A stretch of DNA of 64,000 bases from Caproiciproducens sp. NJN-50 (GTDB taxonomy: Bacteria > Bacillota > Clostridia > Oscillospirales > Acutalibacteraceae). Positions 25,045-34,335 of this stretch are shown here, one piece after another (position 1 is the first letter of the stretch; every line of letters starts with the position of its first letter). The position numbers and the translations under genes were made by a program. The notes under the pieces were generated by a model. The model saw only the letters and a list, made by a program, of their open reading frames with translations. It made no database searches and was not told the origin of the DNA. The stretch lies in assembly GCF_004103755.1 (NCBI RefSeq), contig NZ_CP035283.1:806001-870000 (forward strand). The letters run 5' to 3'.

Positions 25045-26409
25045 TTAGATTTTCAAGTCCGCTTTTACTGCATCAATTAATGCGGACTGTGTTTTGTCCT
25101 TCTTGGATAGCACTTTCAGAATCCGCTCGTCGATGGTGCCTTTGGTAACGATGTGCTGCACAACAACCGTAGAAGCCGTTTGTCCTTGCCGCCACAAGCG
25201 GGCGTTAGTCTGCTGATATAATTCCAATGACCAGGTCAGCCCGAACCAGACGATGCAGGACCCTCCGTTTTGAAGGTTCAGGCCATGACCGGCAGAGGCA
25301 GGGTGAATCAGCGCCACGGGAAGCTCTCCAGTGTTCCACCTACGGATACTGTCGGTGCTGTCCAGCTTGGAAAACGGGACATGGAGCTTTTGTAGGCGCT
25401 CCGTGATGCGGGCAAGGTCATGCTTGAACCAGTAGGCTACAAGAATCGGCTTGCCACCGGCGGCCTCGATGATATCCTCCAGTGCATCCAGCTTCCGGTC
25501 ATGAAGATTGATGATGCCGCCGTCGTCTGTGTAGATAGCGCCGTTTGCCATCTGGCAGAGCTTTCCGGAGAGCGCGGCTGCGTTGGCGGCGGTGATCTCG
25601 CCATCGGGAAGCTGCAGCACGAGATCTTGCTTCAAACCGTCGTAACGCTGTCGCTCCTCGTCGGAGAGCCGGACGGTGAATTCGCTGCTGATCAGCTCCG
25701 GCATTTTCAGAAGGTCGGAAGACTTCATGGAGATGGTGATGTCGCTTATCTTGTCATAGATCCGCTGTTCTGCTCCGGGTAGCGGCTTGTAACTGAAGAT
25801 GACTTGCCCGTTGCGCTTGTCCGGCTGGAAATAGTCAAGCCGGTAGTGGCTGATAAACCGTCCGAGCCGAGCGCCCATATCCAGCAGCCGGAACTCTGCC
25901 CATAAATCCATGAGGCCATTTGCGGAAGGGGTCCCAGTAAGGCCGATGATGCGTTTGACTTTGGGCCGTACTTTCATCAGCGCCCGGAAGCGCTTTGCCT
26001 GGTAATTCTTGAAGGAGGACAGCTCGTCAACCACAACGGTGTCGAAGTCAAACGGTAGCTTGCTGTCCTCAATCAACCACTGGACATTTTCACGGTTAAT
26101 GATGTAGATATCGGCGGGCTTCATCAGCGCCGCACGGCGCTCCGTTTCGGTGCCGACCGCCACGGAGCAGATGAGGTTCTGAAGGTGATCCCACTTATCC
26201 GCTTCAGCCGTCCATGTGTCCCGTGCCACTCGAAGCGGCGCAATCACCAGAATGCGGTGTGCCGCGAAGCTGTCAAACAGCAGGTCGTTCAGTGCCGTCA
26301 GTGTAATGCTCGTTTTGCCAAGCCCCATATCCAAGAGGATAGCGGAGATGGGGTGCTCCTCGATGTAGCGGGTAGCGTAGGTTTGGTAGTTATGTGGCTC
26401 GTATTTCAT
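25045..26409 (-). CDS. Phage SNF2-type DEAD/DEAH helicase
   Basis: A 454-residue helicase. The N-terminal lobe has LLDMGLGKTSITLTAL (motif I) and VVVDELSSFKN (motif II, DELS in place of DEAH), then LTGTPSANGLMDLWAEF (motif III). The C-terminal lobe has HPASAGHGLNLQNGG and ARLWRQGQT (motifs V and VI). ATG 26409 has GGAGGGA upstream and fits the helicase N-terminus. It overlaps the VRR-NUC gene by 20 bp. This pair usually acts in phage replication. Confidence 0.9.
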   Translation of the reverse strand: MKYEPHNYQTYATRYIEEHPISAILLDMGLGKTSITLTALNDLLFDSFAAHRILVIAPLRVARDTWTAEADKWDHLQNLICSVAVGTETERRAALMKPADIYIINRENVQWLIEDSKLPFDFDTVVVDELSSFKNYQAKRFRALMKVRPKVKRIIGLTGTPSANGLMDLWAEFRLLDMGARLGRFISHYRLDYFQPDKRNGQVIFSYKPLPGAEQRIYDKISDITISMKSSDLLKMPELISSEFTVRLSDEERQRYDGLKQDLVLQLPDGEITAANAAALSGKLCQMANGAIYTDDGGIINLHDRKLDALEDIIEAAGGKPILVAYWFKHDLARITERLQKLHVPFSKLDSTDSIRRWNTGELPVALIHPASAGHGLNLQNGGSCIVWFGLTWSLELYQQTNARLWRQGQTASTVVVQHIVTKGTIDERILKVLSKKDKTQSALIDAVKADLKI

Positions 26410-26671
26410 TAAGAATCCCTCCAATCTGCTGCTCATCGTCCAGCACATATACTTGAAAACCCAACCGACGAAGCATTCCATGCCTTGCAAGCTGCAAAGG
26501 TCTCGGTTTACATCCCGTTGCCTTGACTTCAACGAAAGCGATGCGACCGCCCGGTAAAAGAACGATGCGGTCGGGCATTCCGTCAAAGCCAGGGCTTGTG
26601 AACTTCGGCGCGATGCCTCCCATGTTTTTTGTAGCTCTCACGAGCTTTTGCTCGATCTGTTTTTCTCTCAT
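26390..26671 (-). CDS. VRR-NUC domain nuclease
   Basis: A 93-residue protein that is essentially one VRR-NUC domain. The N-terminal EQKLVRATKNMGGIAPKF is followed by GMPDRIVLLPGGRIAFVEVKA, which carries the catalytic D...E-x-K, and then LQLARHGMLRRLGFQVYVL. ATG 26671 is preceded by GGGGG. It is the most upstream surviving gene of the prophage module. Only about 20 bases before its start the sequence becomes the beginning of a truncated AAA ATPase on the other strand, marking a junction. Confidence 0.88.
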   Translation of the reverse strand: MREKQIEQKLVRATKNMGGIAPKFTSPGFDGMPDRIVLLPGGRIAFVEVKATGCKPRPLQLARHGMLRRLGFQVYVLDDEQQIGGILNEIRAT

Positions 26672-26754
26672 GTGCTTACCCCCATTGGACAAGAGGACTG
26701 ATTTTTGCTCTCAATGTCAGAAAAATCACTCCTGTCGAACACAGTATAAATGCC

Positions 26755-28509
26755 TTGGAAGATTTGTACAGCACGGCGAACAGTGATGGCGGCCGTTCTT
26801 ATCCGAAATTCAGATTGATTGGCGAACCAAGCAAACTGGCCGAGTTTTCCAATGCTTTTGCTCTCTTGGGACAGCCCATCACAAGCAGCAGCGATACGGA
26901 ATTTGCCAGATTCGTTAAGGCAATGAATGCCGCATCGTGGGTCACTCAAGGTCATGAGCATTATCCGAATACGCCGGATGGAAAATGCCCGTATTGCCAG
27001 CAGCCGCTACCTTCGGACATTGAAGAAAAAATTGCATCGTGCTTTGACGAGCAATATCAGGCCGATTTAGCCTCACTGAATCAGCTTCTCTCCGTTTACA
27101 CGGAAGAGATGAACGCCAACATTGCCGTTTTAGACAATAATCTTCAAATGGACTTGTATTCCAAGATAGACACGGAAGCATACAAAACGAAAGTTGAGTT
27201 GCTTAAGCGGATAGTCGAAGGAAATATAAAGAAAATCTCCGAAAAAATAAAGGAGCCGTCCTCCGTGGTTACGCTTGACGGCATCCAAACTATCCGTAAC
27301 GAAATCAATGTGCTCATTGCAGAATTTAATAATCTGATTGAAGCCAACAATGCCATCATCGCGGACAGACCGACTAAGCAGAAGGCTTGCACCGATGAGG
27401 TATGGGAACTAATTGCATTCACGCTTGCCAGCGAGGTTTCGGATTACAACGCAAGGAATGTCGCTCTCTCCGGGGAAATCACACGGTTTGAGGGTGAAAT
27501 CACAACGGCAAAAGATGCCTCAGATAAGTTGGCAGATGATATAACCGAACTGAGCCGTCATACCGTCAGTACCCAGCCGACAATTAAGGGCGTCAACAAC
27601 ACCCTGCGCGATGCGGGTTTTCAGGGCTTCACGCTGCACGAAAAGGATGGTCATCCGAATGTTTATGAGGTGCGTCGGCAGAACGGTGACATTGCCGAAA
27701 ACCTGAGCGAGGGCGAACTGAACTTCATTGCGTTCCTGTATTTCTACCATCTGGTTCGCGGCAGCCTTGATGACAGCGGCGTAAGAAAAGACAGAATCGT
27801 AGTCATCGATGACCCGGTATCAAGCATGGACAGCGGTTCGCTGTTTATCATAAGCGCCTTGGTGCGGGATATGATTCAAGTTTGCCGCCACTACATACAT
27901 CCCGAAGACGGAAGCGTTGGCGGAGAGTTTATTCGGCAGATTTTCGTCCTAACTCATAACACCTATTTTTTCAAAGAAATAAGCTACAATCAGGTCAGAT
28001 ATTATGATTCGGTGTCATTCTTCCTGATAAGCAAAACAAATAACATTTCTGCGGTAATTGAATGCACCCGCCCGGCGCAAAACGAAACCGCCGAAAGAGA
28101 GAATTACACGCCCGTTCAAAACTCATATGCGGCACTGTGGAGCGAGTTCAGAGAAGTTTCAACTGTAATACCAACCTTGAGCGTTATCCGCAGAATATTG
28201 GAATATTACTGCATCCAGCTTTGCGGGTACGATGGTAACGAGCTTCGTGATACCGTCCTCAAGGAAAACCTCCCCCGCTTGGTGGACAACCCCGAGGATG
28301 AAAAGGCCGACCGATCAAGATATCACCTCGCCGATTCCATGCTTGCGTATTTGAGCACCCAGTCCCTCGGTTATAATGACGGAATGCACTTCGTGGAAAT
28401 CGCCGGTGATGCGCAACAGTGCAAAGATGTATTCAAGCTGCTCTTTGAATGCCTCGGTCAAGATCAGCATTACAGGAAAATGATGGATGAGGAGCGATGC
28501 TGTACATAA
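26755..28509 (+). pseudogene. AAA_13/RloC-like ATPase lacking its N-terminal P-loop
   Basis: A 584-residue frame starting at TTG. It shows a zinc-hook-like KCPYCQQPLP near residue 78 flanked by long predicted coiled coils. The C-terminal ABC half has the signature NLSEGELNFIAFLYFYHL, Walker B RIVVIDDPVSSMDS and the switch QIFVLTHNTYFF. Proteins of this layout (PF13166; RloC and relatives) start with a Walker A motif, but none is present here. In-frame sequence that looks related reaches back only to about 26701, where the prophage sequence begins. It was therefore decapitated by recombination. Family members act in anticodon-nuclease or restriction-linked defence; this copy is probably inactive. 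No C-terminal nuclease domain is recognised. Confidence 0.72.
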
Positions 28510-28625
28510 AAGAGAGGATAAAATTTATGGCTATTTTTTATAAATTTACATATTGGGGAGGAAACCGCTAAAATGTCTCTCGATATTTTGATGTAATGGA
28601 TTTTCGCGTTTTCTCTGGAATGATG

Positions 28626-28736
28626 GGAGATATCTCTCGGCTGAAGCCAAGAGGACGGGGCGCAGCCGCTTTTGCATTCCGTTCAACCGTCAGGAACTTG
28701 CAGACTATCTTTCTCCGTCGAGCGCAGCGCTAACAC
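28626..28736 (+). pseudogene. Relic of a Crp/Fnr-family regulator (HTH part)
   Basis: The frame from 28626 reads YLSAEAKRTGRSRFCIPFNR and continues QELADYLS. This is the start of a Crp-type helix-turn-helix, after which similarity is lost. There is no start codon and no effector domain. The rest of 28510-28878 contains no other gene that I can support. Confidence 0.65.
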
Positions 28737-28878
28737 AAAAAAGAAAAGGTCAAATCGTGTATATCGATGACTCAGTTGCAAAGACCTTCTGGACCCGCTT
28801 ATCAAACAGGACATTTTCCGAGTGTCTTATCACAAGACCATATACAACACCGTCAAATCAAAGATTTGCATAACTAAG

Positions 28879-29052
28879 CTATAACTCATATTGCCCAAAG
28901 AAAATCAAAAAAAGTGGAAGCGCAAAAGCCGCAAGGCCAATAATTGCCGAACCTATTGCCGCAAGCCGATTCTTTTTTACCCAGTTATATTTAGCGAAAC
29001 TTAACAGATAAATCAATTCGGCAAACAGAAGCACAACTATAATATACTTCAT
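28879..29052 (-). CDS. Small membrane protein of the ger operon (possible D subunit)
   Basis: A 57-residue protein that directly follows the GerAC stop, its ATG being the next base. It has two hydrophobic segments (about residues 3-19 and 32-52) separated by a basic loop YNWVKKNR. GGAG lies 9 bases upstream of the ATG, inside the gerAC end. Two-segment proteins encoded at the end of ger operons (D proteins, and CLC_0170-like proteins in clostridia) modulate receptor function or germination kinetics. Identity is inferred from size, topology and position. It was below the length of standard gene calls. Confidence 0.75.
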   Translation of the reverse strand: MKYIIVVLLFAELIYLLSFAKYNWVKKNRLAAIGSAIIGLAAFALPLFLIFFGQYEL

Positions 29053-30351
29053 CTAATTCACTCCTATCGGATCTTTTATAGGGTAGCTTTTTATTTGCGT
29101 TCCAGTCCTACGGATAGCAAAGTTGACATCGACAATCACTTCAGCTTCTTTAAAATGTCTGTTCCAATCATAGCTTTCAAATGCATCAATGGTTAAAAAG
29201 TTTTTCGCGGCATAGTCACCAAAATGAAAAACATCAGTATTTAAACCCTGGCATTTTTTTATAAGCATTGTGATTCCTTCTTCTACGCTTTTCTTAAAGG
29301 TCTCTTCCAATAGTGACTGAAGTTCTGGTTGTTCGTAATTTATCATGCTCTGTACGGCAAGTAAATCCGCATCCAGTTGAACCTTGAGCCGAATAACAGG
29401 CTTTTTATCTTTAATATCTATATCAATTTGGGGCTTTTTAGAGACTCTAACATCCAAAGGTATAATCAGTTCGGGTTTTTGGGGGTCTTGCATTGTAAAG
29501 GAGCCTTGCTTGAACTCGCCTCGTATCATGAGCAAAAACCGGGTCTCATCCCCGTTCAGTTCACCCACCATCTTATCGCCGTTAAATAATGCAGTACCCC
29601 ATACCTCAATTTTATTTTGGCCGGTTCGCGGAAGCTGGCCTGCAAAATAGTCTCCTCCTGTTTTAAATTTTGTCCCCCAAGGTTCACCGTTCTCAGCAAA
29701 ACTTTTTGAATCATTTACCGAGGCCATAGCTGCAATGGCCTGACCGCAGGGGGACTTGAGAGCTTCATAGAAGTTCTCAAGTGTAATGTTTGGGAAATAA
29801 CCGATATTTTCACTTGTATGTGCAAGCACTTGAAAACTTTTTGATATAGTCGTCCCAATCACAGGCTTATTCTCCTTTATAAAATCTATTGCGTTCCCCT
29901 TCACAACAAATACACGGGCGCTTCTGCGTATCTCACGGAATCTGCTTAAGGGCGCTATATATTCCCCGATCAGCCCTTCTTTAGCCAACTCTTCAGAAAA
30001 CACAATGATCTGCGCATGTGAGAAATTAAGCTTTCTTGGCAAGGAGGCATTTAACATGTCGATGCCTGTAAAAAACGAAGGCGCGTCAATAGAAGCATAA
30101 CTGTGTCCGCTCTGCTCATCTCCGCCGCTGCCGGATTGTGACTGCCCGCCGCCGCCACTGCCGGATTGTGTCTGTCCTCCGCCTTCTTTCATGGTGGGAA
30201 ACTGTATCGTTAATCGCCATTTGTCGGATATCCCCTTATCTACTCCTATGGAAACAACATACAGCATATCGTCCATTTCGTGAGCATCATAGCAAGCTGT
30301 TAAACTTAGCAGAAAAGTGCCTAAAATCAATATGATGATTACTTTACGCAT
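29053..30351 (-). CDS. Spore germination protein, GerAC-type lipoprotein
   Basis: A 432-residue Ger(x)C lipoprotein. The signal sequence ends in lipobox LTAC with the acylated cysteine at residue 20, followed by YDAHEMDDM as is typical of GerAC/GerKC. Domain segments include VVSIGVDKG, FSHAQIIVFSEELAKEG and VFVVKGNAIDFI. The C subunit sits on the outer face of the spore inner membrane as part of the germinant receptor. An unusual feature is a Gly/Ser/Gln-rich insertion near residues 57-78 made of duplicated units. It overlaps gerAB by 8 bp. Confidence 0.93.
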   Translation of the reverse strand: MRKVIIILILGTFLLSLTACYDAHEMDDMLYVVSIGVDKGISDKWRLTIQFPTMKEGGGQTQSGSGGGGQSQSGSGGDEQSGHSYASIDAPSFFTGIDMLNASLPRKLNFSHAQIIVFSEELAKEGLIGEYIAPLSRFREIRRSARVFVVKGNAIDFIKENKPVIGTTISKSFQVLAHTSENIGYFPNITLENFYEALKSPCGQAIAAMASVNDSKSFAENGEPWGTKFKTGGDYFAGQLPRTGQNKIEVWGTALFNGDKMVGELNGDETRFLLMIRGEFKQGSFTMQDPQKPELIIPLDVRVSKKPQIDIDIKDKKPVIRLKVQLDADLLAVQSMINYEQPELQSLLEETFKKSVEEGITMLIKKCQGLNTDVFHFGDYAAKNFLTIDAFESYDWNRHFKEAEVIVDVNFAIRRTGTQIKSYPIKDPIGVN

Positions 30352-31441
30352 TCAAATTGCCTCCTTTTTTCCTGATCAATGCTGCAATCAAGGCTATCAA
30401 GGGCAATACAAATAGCGGCAATGAACCAAAATTTCTTATCAGCACAACGTACCCCAAAATTATGGATATGATATCCTTGTGCATTAAAGCGGTTGCATAA
30501 AGGATAGTACAACTGCCGATTATGATTGGCTTTTTGTCCTGTATTCTAAATGTTTTACAGAATATCCATATGAATGAATAGAAAACCAAGGTTGCCGATA
30601 TAAAACTACCGATAATCCATACATACAAAAATAATGGCTCAACTCTCTGCACAAACCTTCCATAATCAATAAGTGTTGACATCGCATACATAGGCGCGGT
30701 TATTTCTTGGACTACGTAATACGGAAAAGTCAATGAATAAGAAAGAACCGATACAGAAATAATCGCAGCAGACAGCAAAATACCGGTTATGCCCTCTTTT
30801 TTTATAAACTTAACACCCTGAAAGGATTTAGCAAATATCGCGAGTATAATCACTTCACCGTAAACAGAACTTCTTACAATACCTTGAAAAGCAATTTTAT
30901 CTAATCCATATCCAAAGATGGGGAACAAGTTATTAATATTATAATTCTGTATACCCAGAAGCAGTACGACTAAAAAACCGGCTAACAAGGCATATATTAA
31001 AAGCTTTGAAAGCCTTGCAATACTCTCTAAGCCCAACAAAGAAAGAGTAAAAATGCAGGCAATAAAAATACCGATAATGAGCCAGTTGGGACTTAGAGGA
31101 ATAACGTAAACCTTAAGAAATTCCGATAATTCATTTACTCTGGTAACAGAAATAAAAAGCATGTATATTCCTAATATACCCGAAAAGATAAATCCAACAA
31201 CTCGTCCTAAGGCTATATCAAATATTTCCACGATGTCTTTGCCCGGGAAACGCTTCAATAGTAAATAAATAAAGCAGAAACCTGCAAGAGCAACTGCAGC
31301 TGAAATTAAGGTAGTATACCAGCCTGCGTTGCCTATAAGTCCTGCAATTATTGCCGGGCTTGAGAAAAAAACTTTAGAAGTTATTGTTACCGTGATAAGG
31401 CATACGGCTTCCTGAGCACCGAATTTCCCCTCTTTAATCAT
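30344..31441 (-). CDS. Spore germination protein, GerAB-type permease
   Basis: A 365-residue membrane protein of the APC-superfamily GerAB group with about ten hydrophobic segments. It starts MIKEGKFGAQEAVCLITVTI; GerAB proteins bind the germinant in their membrane core. The segment PGKDIVEIFDIALGRVVGFI follows the second membrane segment, as expected in the family. It overlaps gerAA by 4 bp and gerAC by 8 bp, indicating coupled translation. The strong AT content contrasts with the flanking chromosome. Confidence 0.93.
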   Translation of the reverse strand: MIKEGKFGAQEAVCLITVTITSKVFFSSPAIIAGLIGNAGWYTTLISAAVALAGFCFIYLLLKRFPGKDIVEIFDIALGRVVGFIFSGILGIYMLFISVTRVNELSEFLKVYVIPLSPNWLIIGIFIACIFTLSLLGLESIARLSKLLIYALLAGFLVVLLLGIQNYNINNLFPIFGYGLDKIAFQGIVRSSVYGEVIILAIFAKSFQGVKFIKKEGITGILLSAAIISVSVLSYSLTFPYYVVQEITAPMYAMSTLIDYGRFVQRVEPLFLYVWIIGSFISATLVFYSFIWIFCKTFRIQDKKPIIIGSCTILYATALMHKDIISIILGYVVLIRNFGSLPLFVLPLIALIAALIRKKGGNLNA

Positions 31442-33231
31442 TTGCCGTTACCTCTGTTAGCTTGCTGTATCCAACCCCGCACTGTGCCGCTCGTTCTTTT
31501 TCTGTTGTTTGTATTAAGAAAGTCCGGTCTTTCTTTGAGCGTCCAAGGAGGTGCCATGATACCAATATCATGATTTGCTTTCGTTTTAGGTGCAACAGGA
31601 CTGAAGTATGGCACACCAAAGGATTTCATGGAGCAGGCAAGGCCGCCAAAAATGATAATACCCGCCGCAATACCGTAAAAGCCTGCAATCGCACCAAAGA
31701 AAATAAATATAAACCTCATTATCCTGACCCCAAATGCTATGCTATAATTAGGAATTGCAAAGCTGCACAATCCGGTAATTGAGACAACCATAATTAATAT
31801 AGGGCTCACAATACCTGCGGCAACAGCCGCCGAACCCAGGATAATAGCGCCGATAATGCCTAAGGTTTGGCCAATAGCCCCAGGTAACCGTACACCTGCT
31901 TCCCGCATAAGCTCGAAGAATAACTCCATGACCAGAAGTTCCAATATTGTAGGGATGGGGATATTTTCTCTTGCCTTCGAAAGTGAAAATAGAAGTTCGG
32001 TGGGAATCATCTCCTGATGATATAAAGTAAGGGCAATAAAAAGCCCGGGTAAAAATGTTGCCAAAAAGGCGGCAACCATTCTAATAAGCCTCAAAAATGT
32101 ACCAAATTGCCAACGAAGGGTTGTATCCTCAGAGGTGTGGAAAAAACGAAAAAATGTTATCGGGGCTATACTTGCATATGGTGAGCCATCACAGATAATG
32201 GCGACCTTTCCATCTATTAAAAAGGATGCCGTTTTATCGGGTCGCTCGGTGCTTAATATTTGAGGAAACAGAGAAAAGGGGTGATCCTCAATCAACTGGT
32301 CTAATCCACCATCCCCCGCTATAAAATCAATATCAATGCTGCTGATCCTTCTCTTTACTTCCTGCACAATTTTGGGATTGGTGATACCCTTAATATGCAT
32401 AATCGCGCAGGTTGTATTTTCTGCCTTTCCAATAGGCATCATCTCGGTAACAAGGTCTTTATTTTTAATGATTTTACGCACTAATGTCAAATTGGTGCGC
32501 AGATTCTCAGTAAATGCCTCTTGGGGCCCCTTGATTACCGATTCATCTAACGGCGTGGAAACACTTCTTTTTTCATATCCGCGGCTTTCGATGAGAACAC
32601 ATTCTTGATTACCTTCAACAAAAAGTGCGGTAAGGCCGTTTAGTATCTGCTTGATAATTTCCTCATAATCTGTCTGCCTAATAACCTGATTAATTGCAAG
32701 AAGATTATCTGTGATATAATCAACACTTATTTTCGTGTTTTTGTTGTTTTTTTGCTCTGCCATCAATTGACGCAGAATATAATCGTTTATGGTGTTCTTA
32801 TCGACCATACCATCAACATAAACGATAAAAGCATTAATTTTCTGCATGATTTTAAATTCTCTGATGACAATATCCTGATTGGTGGGGACATGAAATTCCT
32901 GCTTAACCTTTTGCATGTTATTCTTTAATTCTTTGCATATATGATTGACATCATCTTTATTTTGGTCCGATTTCACGTCGGTTGTTACTTTTGAACGATC
33001 CTTCGGTTCTCCAGTTTTTATTAGTCCTCTAATTAGCTTCTTAAACTGTTTAGGAGGAGACCCGGCGCTATCTTTCTCATCGCTATTACAGTTAGAATCG
33101 GTTGCCTCCGGTGTTTCAGCAGGCTTGCTTATCTCCATATCCTCTTTTTCGTCTTCAAGCAATTCAAACCTTTGGTTATTTTTTGGTTCTTTATATATGA
33201 TAATATTTTTAACAGCGAAAAGAAGATTCAT
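31438..33231 (-). CDS. Spore germination protein, GerAA type
   Basis: A 597-residue GerA protein. A long hydrophilic, Lys/Asp-rich N-terminus (about residues 20-120) precedes the cytosolic domain (FIVYVDGMVDKNTIND, ECVLIESRGYEKRSVS, GPQEAFTENLRTN). The C-terminal membrane part includes FLPGLFIALTLYHQEMIPTE and GAIILGSAAVAAGIVSPI. GerAA forms the oligomeric ion channel of the receptor. ATG 33231 follows AAAGG. It is the first gene of the operon gerAA-gerAB-gerAC-small protein. No sigma-G promoter could be fixed with confidence in the 265 gene-free bases upstream (33232-33496). Confidence 0.93.
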   Translation of the reverse strand: MNLLFAVKNIIIYKEPKNNQRFELLEDEKEDMEISKPAETPEATDSNCNSDEKDSAGSPPKQFKKLIRGLIKTGEPKDRSKVTTDVKSDQNKDDVNHICKELKNNMQKVKQEFHVPTNQDIVIREFKIMQKINAFIVYVDGMVDKNTINDYILRQLMAEQKNNKNTKISVDYITDNLLAINQVIRQTDYEEIIKQILNGLTALFVEGNQECVLIESRGYEKRSVSTPLDESVIKGPQEAFTENLRTNLTLVRKIIKNKDLVTEMMPIGKAENTTCAIMHIKGITNPKIVQEVKRRISSIDIDFIAGDGGLDQLIEDHPFSLFPQILSTERPDKTASFLIDGKVAIICDGSPYASIAPITFFRFFHTSEDTTLRWQFGTFLRLIRMVAAFLATFLPGLFIALTLYHQEMIPTELLFSLSKARENIPIPTILELLVMELFFELMREAGVRLPGAIGQTLGIIGAIILGSAAVAAGIVSPILIMVVSITGLCSFAIPNYSIAFGVRIMRFIFIFFGAIAGFYGIAAGIIIFGGLACSMKSFGVPYFSPVAPKTKANHDIGIMAPPWTLKERPDFLNTNNRKRTSGTVRGWIQQANRGNGK

Positions 33232-33496
33232 CTACTCACAACCTTTGCACTTTTGGTTTATTTTACCCTGGATCGTCATTATCATACTGAAAAAGGCGCC
33301 AATCCTTTTTATCATTTTAGGCTATCCCGTTAACTCCGCAGCGCCAAATTCCTGAAAAAATGACAGTTCCCATGCCTGACTATGAGTCAGAAACGATGGG
33401 AAAGGTGGAGAGGCTATAGACGGAACTTCCCATTAAGTTGCTGAAAAGCCCCGTCTACACCATACTATTTATATTTTTCTTACTCTCCGGCTACCA

Positions 33497-33703
33497 TCAG
33501 CGCTTTGACCCTTCGCGCTTGACGAGTCGCCCGTCGATAAACTCCGTGCCGATAAAGCCTGTTACACCATTAACGGCATATTTCTCATGTAGGGCTTTCA
33601 ATGCAATACCACCACGCTCGATAAGCCAGTAGAAGCTGAAATCCCCGAACGCGATGGGCTTGCTCTCAGCTTCCATTCCCGGCATATAAAGCGATGTATA
33701 CAC
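33497..33703 (-). pseudogene. Fragment of an HK97-type major capsid protein
   Basis: A 68-residue open frame that matches only the C-terminal end of HK97-fold capsid proteins. It reads LYMPGMEAESKPIAFGDFSF and continues YWLIERGGIALKALHEKYAV, then GFIGTEFIDGRLV. Upstream of it (33704 and beyond) the capsid sequence is absent. It is a relic and does not line up in gene order with the prophage module at 20-26.7 kb, so it comes from a rearranged or separate phage. Confidence 0.65.
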
Positions 33704-33835
33704 AAGCTTGCCAAGGACGGTATGAAGCTATAGAACGCACAAAGAATACTTTCGGAAACAAGTCCGGTGTGTTTGAAGCCCAGAAGAATAAAGGCAATTT
33801 AATTATTTGTAAAGTGGCAAGAAGCTCAAAATGCA

Positions 33836-34099
33836 ATGTTAGCAAAGGATCAGAAATCTCAGATAAAAGCAGAAAAAGCCGCCGTAGATAAGCCTAAGAC
33901 ACCTAAAGATCGTACAATAATTCAGATATCTGATGATATGACCGTCATAAAGGTATTCCATTCGTTAACAGAGGCTGTAAAAGAAACAGGAATAAACTCG
34001 ATGAGTATTCGAGATGCCTCAAATGGTGTCCAGAAGAACGCAGGTGGATATGTGTTGAAATACGCGGATACTGAGGAAGTCCAAGACGAATTGAATTAG
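33836..34099 (+). pseudogene. Homing-nuclease-type repeat (NUMOD1/IENR1-like) fragment
   Basis: The frame encodes TVIKVFHSLTEAVKETGINS, then MSIRDASNGVQKNAGGYVLKY. This is the small helix-turn-helix repeat found at the C-terminus of intron-encoded and phage HNH/GIY-YIG nucleases. The nuclease part is absent. A second frame upstream (33694-33891, containing RYEAIERTKNTFGNKSG) may belong to the same decayed gene through a frameshift near 33850. Confidence 0.5.
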
Positions 34100-34137
34100 C
34101 CGCTACTCACAGTAACGATCAACTGGCGATATTGCTT

Positions 34138-34283
34138 CCGTTTGTCGAGTGAACACAGTGTTCAAATTCGATTTCTTTCCGTTTGTTGTGTGAACACCCC
34201 ACCAGTATCCGTTTGTCGAGTGCAAGGCAAAATCAGCTAGTACACTTCGCAAACGGGTATTTTCATTCTCACTCGACAAACGG
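34138..34283. repeat. Right cluster of CCGTTTGTCGAGTG motifs
   Basis: Plus-strand copies stand at 34138-34156 (CCGTTTGTCGAGTGAACAC), 34179-34197 (CCGTTTGTTGTGTGAACAC) and 34209-34222. An inverted copy, CACTCGACAAACGG, is at 34270-34283, so the last two can form a hairpin. They match the cluster at 15765-15840. Confidence 0.7.
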
Positions 34284-34297
34284 CAGAAAGCAAAAAA

Positions 34298-34335
34298 GCC
34301 GTCAAAAAGCCTTGAAATCAAGACCTTTTGACGGC
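34298..34335 (-). terminator. Terminator downstream of the tRNA-Ser genes
   Basis: GCCGTCAAAA (34298-34307) pairs with TTTTGACGGC (34326-34335), with further pairing inside. On the minus strand it is followed by six T residues. Confidence 0.75.

Larger units (their letters stand above)
20046..26700 (-). mobile_element. Prophage remnant (early/packaging-entry module)
   Basis: A run of closely packed minus-strand genes in an order common to clostridial siphophages: VRR-NUC nuclease, SNF2 helicase, small gene, DUF1492-like regulator, HNH endonuclease, small terminase, MetK, ParB-like methyltransferase. Large terminase, portal and structural genes are missing downstream, and primase or integrase genes are missing upstream. 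Both ends abut truncated unrelated genes. A yetF-like gene on the opposite strand is inserted between HNH and the small terminase. Confidence 0.78.

Noticed and set aside
34138..34283. CCGTTTGTCGAGTG repeats considered as a CRISPR array
   Set aside because: Unit length is under 20 bp, spacing is irregular, one copy is inverted and no cas gene is present.
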